A stretch of DNA of 64,000 nt from Oscarella lobularis (Eukaryota > Porifera > Homoscleromorpha > Homosclerophorida > Oscarellidae), in assembly GCF_947507565.1 (NCBI RefSeq), contig NC_089189.1:1798001-1862000 (forward strand), read 5' to 3'. The position numbers and the translations under genes were made by a program. Shown here in pieces: positions 59,814 through 64,000 of this stretch. Each line of letters opens with the position of its first letter. The stretch's first letter is position 1. The notes under the pieces were generated by a model. It made no database searches and had not been told where the DNA came from. It was given only the letters and a program-made list of their open reading frames with translations.

Positions 59814-62082
59814 ATGGCTGAAGCCGTATTACCTGATCCTCGATGTTGTTGCGAAAGTGCGTTGATTGGGGATGAATTACATCTCTTCGGGGGATGTACT
59901 AACAGTGGAACGTATCTTTTCCCCCGCCACGAGATCTGGACTGTTAATATCCGAGAAGAGAAGAAATGGATTCGTTGTTTCGCCGAAGGAAAGACAATTC
60001 CTCCGCCATGCACAGGAGCACAGGGCGTGGTCATAAATGGGATCATCTATTCGTACGGGGGAGAGAAGAAAGGCTACAAGGATTATCTGGGAGAGGTGTT
60101 TGGTTTGGATCCAAAGAAAATGAAATGGATTCACGTAACCACGCCCATGCATGAAAAGAAACCATGGCAACGCTCCTTCTGCTGTTTGTGGGCCATTGGA
60201 GAGAGAATGATCATGTTTGGGGGATGGAGCGAAGACATTCCTCAAGATCGTCTCCAATTAGGAGCACAATCCAATGAGCCTGTGAATAATGAGATTTATG
60301 AATTTGTGTTTGAGCAGGGAAGAGAAAAAGGTAAATTGCATAAATTGAGATCTGGGAATAATTCTATTGTTGATGATTAGGACATTGGGTGGATGTTGAA
60401 TTAAGTGGGGGAAGACCAAAACCACGTGCTTATGCTGCTGTGGAAACGATTGATCAATATCGAGGATTACTCCACGGAGGATGTGATAATGAGAAATCAT
60501 TAGATGATGCATTTGTGATTGATTTGAGAGAAAAGGTAATTAACAAAATGTGAATCGTAATTTTGTTTTGCAATAATTAATTATATGTTATAGAAGTGGA
60601 TTTGCATCGATTTCCTTCCCAAGCCATCTGCTCGATTTAGTCACAGAATGTGTCAATTATCAAAAACAGGATTTGAAGAAAAAAATTGCTTTTTTCTCAT
60701 CAGCGGGAAAAGTCGAAGCAAGTTTTCAGACCACGCTTACATTCTTGACTTGGACAAAGGAAAATCTTACGTAGTATCGAGTCATTCTCATTCATATTGA
60801 ATTGGTATCAATTTTCTTAGTTTTTCTCAACCCGGACAATAGCACCAATCTCGTATCACACTCTCCATTGCTTGTCGATTCGAGATGGATCTTCTCAGAT
60901 TATTGTCACTGGTGGGAAGGACTGGAATGATAGGTTTAGAGAAATATTTGTGTCACTCAGTCTTGGTAATGCGAGACAGTTTCCCCTACATTAGGTAGGC
61001 AAATTATTTTTTTAGATCAATCAAACGAAGAGTACATAAGAATTGAGTCTCAAATACTGCCACCATTTGATCTCATTTTAACTACGTTAAAAAATGATCT
61101 CCGAAAATTTGACAAAACATTGGAAAAATTGAGGTTTGCTTTCTTAGAGTTCTTTTTAGAAACAAATCGAGTTTCGTAGGTCAGAAATGATTTCTGAAAG
61201 GTTATTTACCACAAATAATTATTTTTGTGTCACGTGAGTTTGAGACATTAGACTTCAGTGGGAAGAACGGTGCCATACCTTGGAGGAAGAAAAGAAAATA
61301 TTGATAGAACAGCAGTATTTATACGATCGATTTAGAATACGATTTTCAAGACTTCTCTGCTTTTGTAGAATTGAACTGGAGACCCGCTCCCATGAAATTG
61401 CTATTTCTCAAAGAAATTATGACGCTGAGAGGTAAAAGTTGCATTATGAGCTTGGTTTCTGTCACGTGATGATAACATTCTTGTTGCAGAACTGACTGGG
61501 AAGCTCAACGCCGAGATCTGCAAAAAGAGATATCAGACCTCAGTCAAAAACTTCAAGCCACGAAAAAGTGAAATTCTAACAAATAATTTATAAATCTTTT
61601 ACAAGCTTTTATATAGAAATGAATTAGAAACGGTCCAGAATTCTCTTCCACGATTTAATAACACAAAAATTGCCCAAAAGTCTCAACCAGCTTGTATACA
61701 AATTTCATCACAATCATAACGATTTTATTTGTATTTTCGAAAAGGTCCTATTACTTCATGCGAGGCTGACGTCGATCGAGAGGTGACGGACGAAGAGCTT
61801 CAGCGATTGGCTCCAAAACTCATTGACAAATGGAAAGAGGTTTCTCGTCGATTGCCAGGAGACAAAGAGAGCGAGGCAGCTTTGGAAATGAAGCACAGGA
61901 GCAACCCCAATGAACTTGTCTACTCTATGCTGGACAGCTGGCACAATTTCAATGGGTGTGACTCAACGGTGAGGAGCATCTGTATAGCTCTCGTTAGACG
62001 TCCTGTCATTCATCGGCGCGCTGCAGAAGAAGTCTTTGGAGTTCATGCTGTTCGACAGGTCCGAGATAGTCTTGGTCAATAA
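59814..62082 (+). CDS. Kelch - coiled coil - Death domain, array unit 8
   Basis: Kelch exons: 59814-60330, 60381-60535, 60594-60773, 60821-60965 and 61016-61133 (LFGGC, SYGGE, MFGGW, LLHGG, VTGGK). The ATG at 59814 is chosen by family alignment (MAEAVLPDPR); an in-frame ATG at 59802 is possible. Coiled-coil exons follow at about 61182-61200, 61255-61320, 61371-61431 and 61492-61570. Instead of the glycine-loop and kinase exons, the next coding exon (about 61745-62082, stop TAA) encodes a Death domain (EELQRLAPKLIDKWKEVSRR, AALEMKHRSNP, HRRAAEEVFG). The splice joining the last coiled-coil exon to the Death exon is not clear, so two separate genes cannot be excluded. A close Death relic lies at 57583. 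Compensating one-base indels in exon 4 keep its frame. It probably acts as an adaptor recruiting Death-domain partners. Confidence 0.7.
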
Positions 62083-62695
62083 ATGTGTTTTTAATTAATT
62101 AATTAACATATGCTAGCAATGATCGTTTTGGTTGTGTATTGTTTTTATACTCATAGCATCATTTAACGACACATTTCTAATTATTGATTTTAGTGTGGGT
62201 TGACGTCAAGTATCCGGGAACAGACTTCTCATTTCTTCGCCGTTTCCTAGCTCGAATTGACATTCGTCGACGCTCACGATCGTTTTACCGAAAGGTAAAT
62301 CCCGCTTTGACGCTCTCATAGCAACGTTTATTCTTGTTCTCGGTCCCTTAGGTCACCTTCAGATTTGGCCAAGGTGTTTCTCGTTCTTTTGACGACCCAC
62401 GGCAATGCAAGACTCTGCTCTGACGAAGAGGCTTCTGCAGTTTATTTTGAGTCGGTTTGGGCCTGTTTGCAGCTAGATGGACCAACATATCGACAAACAT
62501 TTCATAGGCATACATATGTAGTTTTTATACAGTTCTATATACCTAGATCTTTTCACACGTTCTTTATCTTTTCTCAGACTCTCCGTGATATCGTTTTTTT
62601 TCACTTGGAGGATATTTTACGAAAATTATTCGAACCATTTTTTCCAATTTGTTTTCTTCTTATTGTAGTAGCTTAATTAATTTGTCTATGGAAGA
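62083..62695. other. Spacer after the Kelch-Death unit
   Basis: The sequence after the Death stop resembles that after the relic at 57583-57850 (shared GTTTTGGTT and GACGCATTTCT-like pieces). A 103-codon ORF (62365-62676) is hydrophobic and unrecognised. Confidence 0.35.
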
Positions 62696-63260
62696 GAACT
62701 GAGGAATCAATTAGATAAAGAAAGTTCGCAGCATGAAGTGACCAGGTGACATTAGAGACTGACTCTATAAGAGCCACGTAGTCAGTTTCTGTACTTGTGC
62801 TTATAGAAGAATTGAACCTTTTGCAGCAACAGCTGGAAGACAGAAATAGTCAAATAGAAATGCTCAAGAAACGTCTCAATAGCAAGGCTGAGGACACAAC
62901 TGCAGTCAAAGGCGATGATGTTGAAGTGAACGATCAAAAGCTTAGATCGGGATCCTCTGCTGGTAATTCAACTCATAAAATTGGTTATTTCTTGATTCAA
63001 CTTGTGCGCATGCAAGAGCCTCGCCCAAAACGAAGTGAGTACGTTGAGTTTGAAGTCATTCTCTCATACATGCAGGTATTGTCGATCGCGCTTATTTTTC
63101 CCTGTTTGCAAACTACTTTTCACGTCTACCCAGTGCTCTTTTTTATCATCTCATTTGTGCTAAACCCCTGTTCACAAACCTGCTGTATTTTTCTCTTTCT
63201 CGATCCGTGCACGCCAGACGGCGAGAGTAGATCCGCTATAAAGAAAAAGTAACGGTAATC
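62696..63260 (+). CDS. Coiled-coil exon(s), gene unassigned
   Basis: A short exon (about 62697-62744, LRNQLDKESSQHEV) ends at a phase-2 donor. It is followed by an acceptor at 62807 and an exon encoding LNLLQQQLEDRNSQIEMLKK, then an acidic tail ending near 62962 at another donor. The phase-2 boundaries match the coiled-coil exons of the Kelch family, so this may be an alternative tail of the Kelch-Death unit or a remnant of another unit. No start codon or downstream domain is identified. Confidence 0.4.
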
Positions 63261-63701
63261 GTTTAGACCTCTGCAAGACAAGAACCAGATGCCTAAAAGG
63301 CGCGATTCAAAAGTAAATTCTTGAAAAGATCAGAAGACGCACAAGCAAAAGGTTGCAATTTGGTCAATTACAGGTTTGATCACGTGAGCCTTCAAATGAT
63401 GATTTCAATAATTTTTTGTTTTCGTTCATTGTGAGTGCCACGCTTTTCGTGCTGTTGCAATTGCTTCAACTTGTTCAAATGAATGACGGGACTTCCGAGT
63501 CAAAGACGGGACTTTCGAATCTCGTGACCTGACTAGACCTGACCTCTTTCCTACTCTCCTCCGGTACCAAAACAAGAACGAAAGGTGAAGAAAATTGTTA
63601 TGCAGCTATTCTGGGAGCCTAGAGATAGGTAACGTCTTTTCCTTAGCATGTAACCGCTTGTTTATCTAGGGATATCGATCTTTCGAAGAATCCACGACGA
63701 A

Positions 63702-64000
63702 ATGAAGTCATCCGCTGAATCCCCAGAGACTCGACGTGGACACGAAAGTGCATTGATCGGCGACGAAGTGCATCTGTTCGGTGGCGAGAATTGCAAAGGG
63801 TATTATTTCCCTCGAAACGAAATCTGGACTTGTAATGTCCAGGACGAAAAGAAATGGATTCGTCGTTGCGCCCGAGGAACGAATATTCCTCCACCCTGCA
63901 TCGGAGCGCGATGCGTCGTCATCAATGGTATCATGTATTCGTACGGAGGAGAAAAGGAAGATGGGCGTCGTCTGGGAGAGATGTTCGGTTTGAATCTGAG
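63702..64000 (+). CDS. Kelch unit 9, 5' end only (runs off the right edge)
   Basis: ATG at 63702-63704 follows the family-like leader CACGACGAA. The reading frame is open to the edge: MKSSAESPETRRGHESALIG, then LFGGE, NEIWTCNVQDEKKWIRRC, PPPCIGARCVVINGIMYSYG and the start of the third blade. It is clearly the first Kelch exon of another family member. Its tail type cannot be seen. It lies about 1.6 kb after the Kelch-Death unit. Confidence 0.85.
   Translation, partial: MKSSAESPETRRGHESALIGDEVHLFGGENCKGYYFPRNEIWTCNVQDEKKWIRRCARGTNIPPPCIGARCVVINGIMYSYGGEKEDGRRLGEMFGLNL

Noticed and set aside
1-64000. Search for CRISPR arrays, tRNA and rRNA genes
   Set aside because: No regularly spaced repeats, cloverleaf or rRNA-like conserved blocks were recognised; the repeats seen are dispersed or inverted.

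Overview
This is a compact, intron-rich animal genome segment, most likely from an early-branching metazoan such as a sponge. That placement is inference. The sequence shows many introns of about 45-60 bp with GT-AG ends, a secreted collagen-TNF-like protein, Death, CARD, ZU5 and ROCO domains, and an RNF213-like fragment. I see no bacterial operons, rRNA, tRNA or CRISPR.

The dominant feature is a paralogous family that fills most of the window. The full plus-strand units encode an N-terminal six-bladed Kelch propeller (about 5 exons), then a coiled coil built from several very small exons, then a TKL-like protein kinase domain whose glycine-rich loop is split by an intron at a fixed position. 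Units start at 14354, 19590, 26691, 31187, 35710 and 49799. A further unit at 59814 has the same Kelch and coiled coil but is followed by a Death domain instead of a kinase. Partial Kelch units run off both window ends (1-1255 minus; 63702-64000 plus). Truncated kinase copies lie at 11324-11882, 23544-24531 and 57150-57860. On the minus strand at 2626-5307 a related coiled-coil-kinase is joined to ZU5-UPA-Death modules, but its frame is broken.

Region by region: 1-5.3 kb holds the minus Kelch unit and the kinase-ZU5-Death gene; 6.1-7.9 kb a collagen-TNF gene; 7.9-14 kb is gene-poor and repeat-rich with a kinase relic and a MITE; 14.3-38.6 kb is the main array, with repeated intergenic modules, two copies of a degraded antisense passenger gene and a visible deletion-duplication; 39.2-39.9 kb is an inverted-repeat transposon with a nested MITE; 40.2-44.2 kb is an RNF213-like remnant on the minus strand; 44.8-46.1 kb a separate kinase on the minus strand; 47.2-47.7 kb a membrane-protein relic; 49.8-52.6 kb another Kelch-kinase unit; 53.5-56.9 kb a CARD-ROCO-Death gene on the minus strand; 57-64 kb contains Kelch/kinase/Death relics, a foldback element and the Kelch-Death unit.

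Taken together, the neighbourhood combines candidate sensors (Kelch propeller plus coiled coil) with interchangeable signalling tails (kinase or Death), next to CARD-ROCO-Death and TNF-like genes. This suggests a rapidly evolving cell-death or innate-immune signalling cluster. Several one-base frame breaks fall in A/T homopolymers, so some apparent pseudogenes may be assembly errors.
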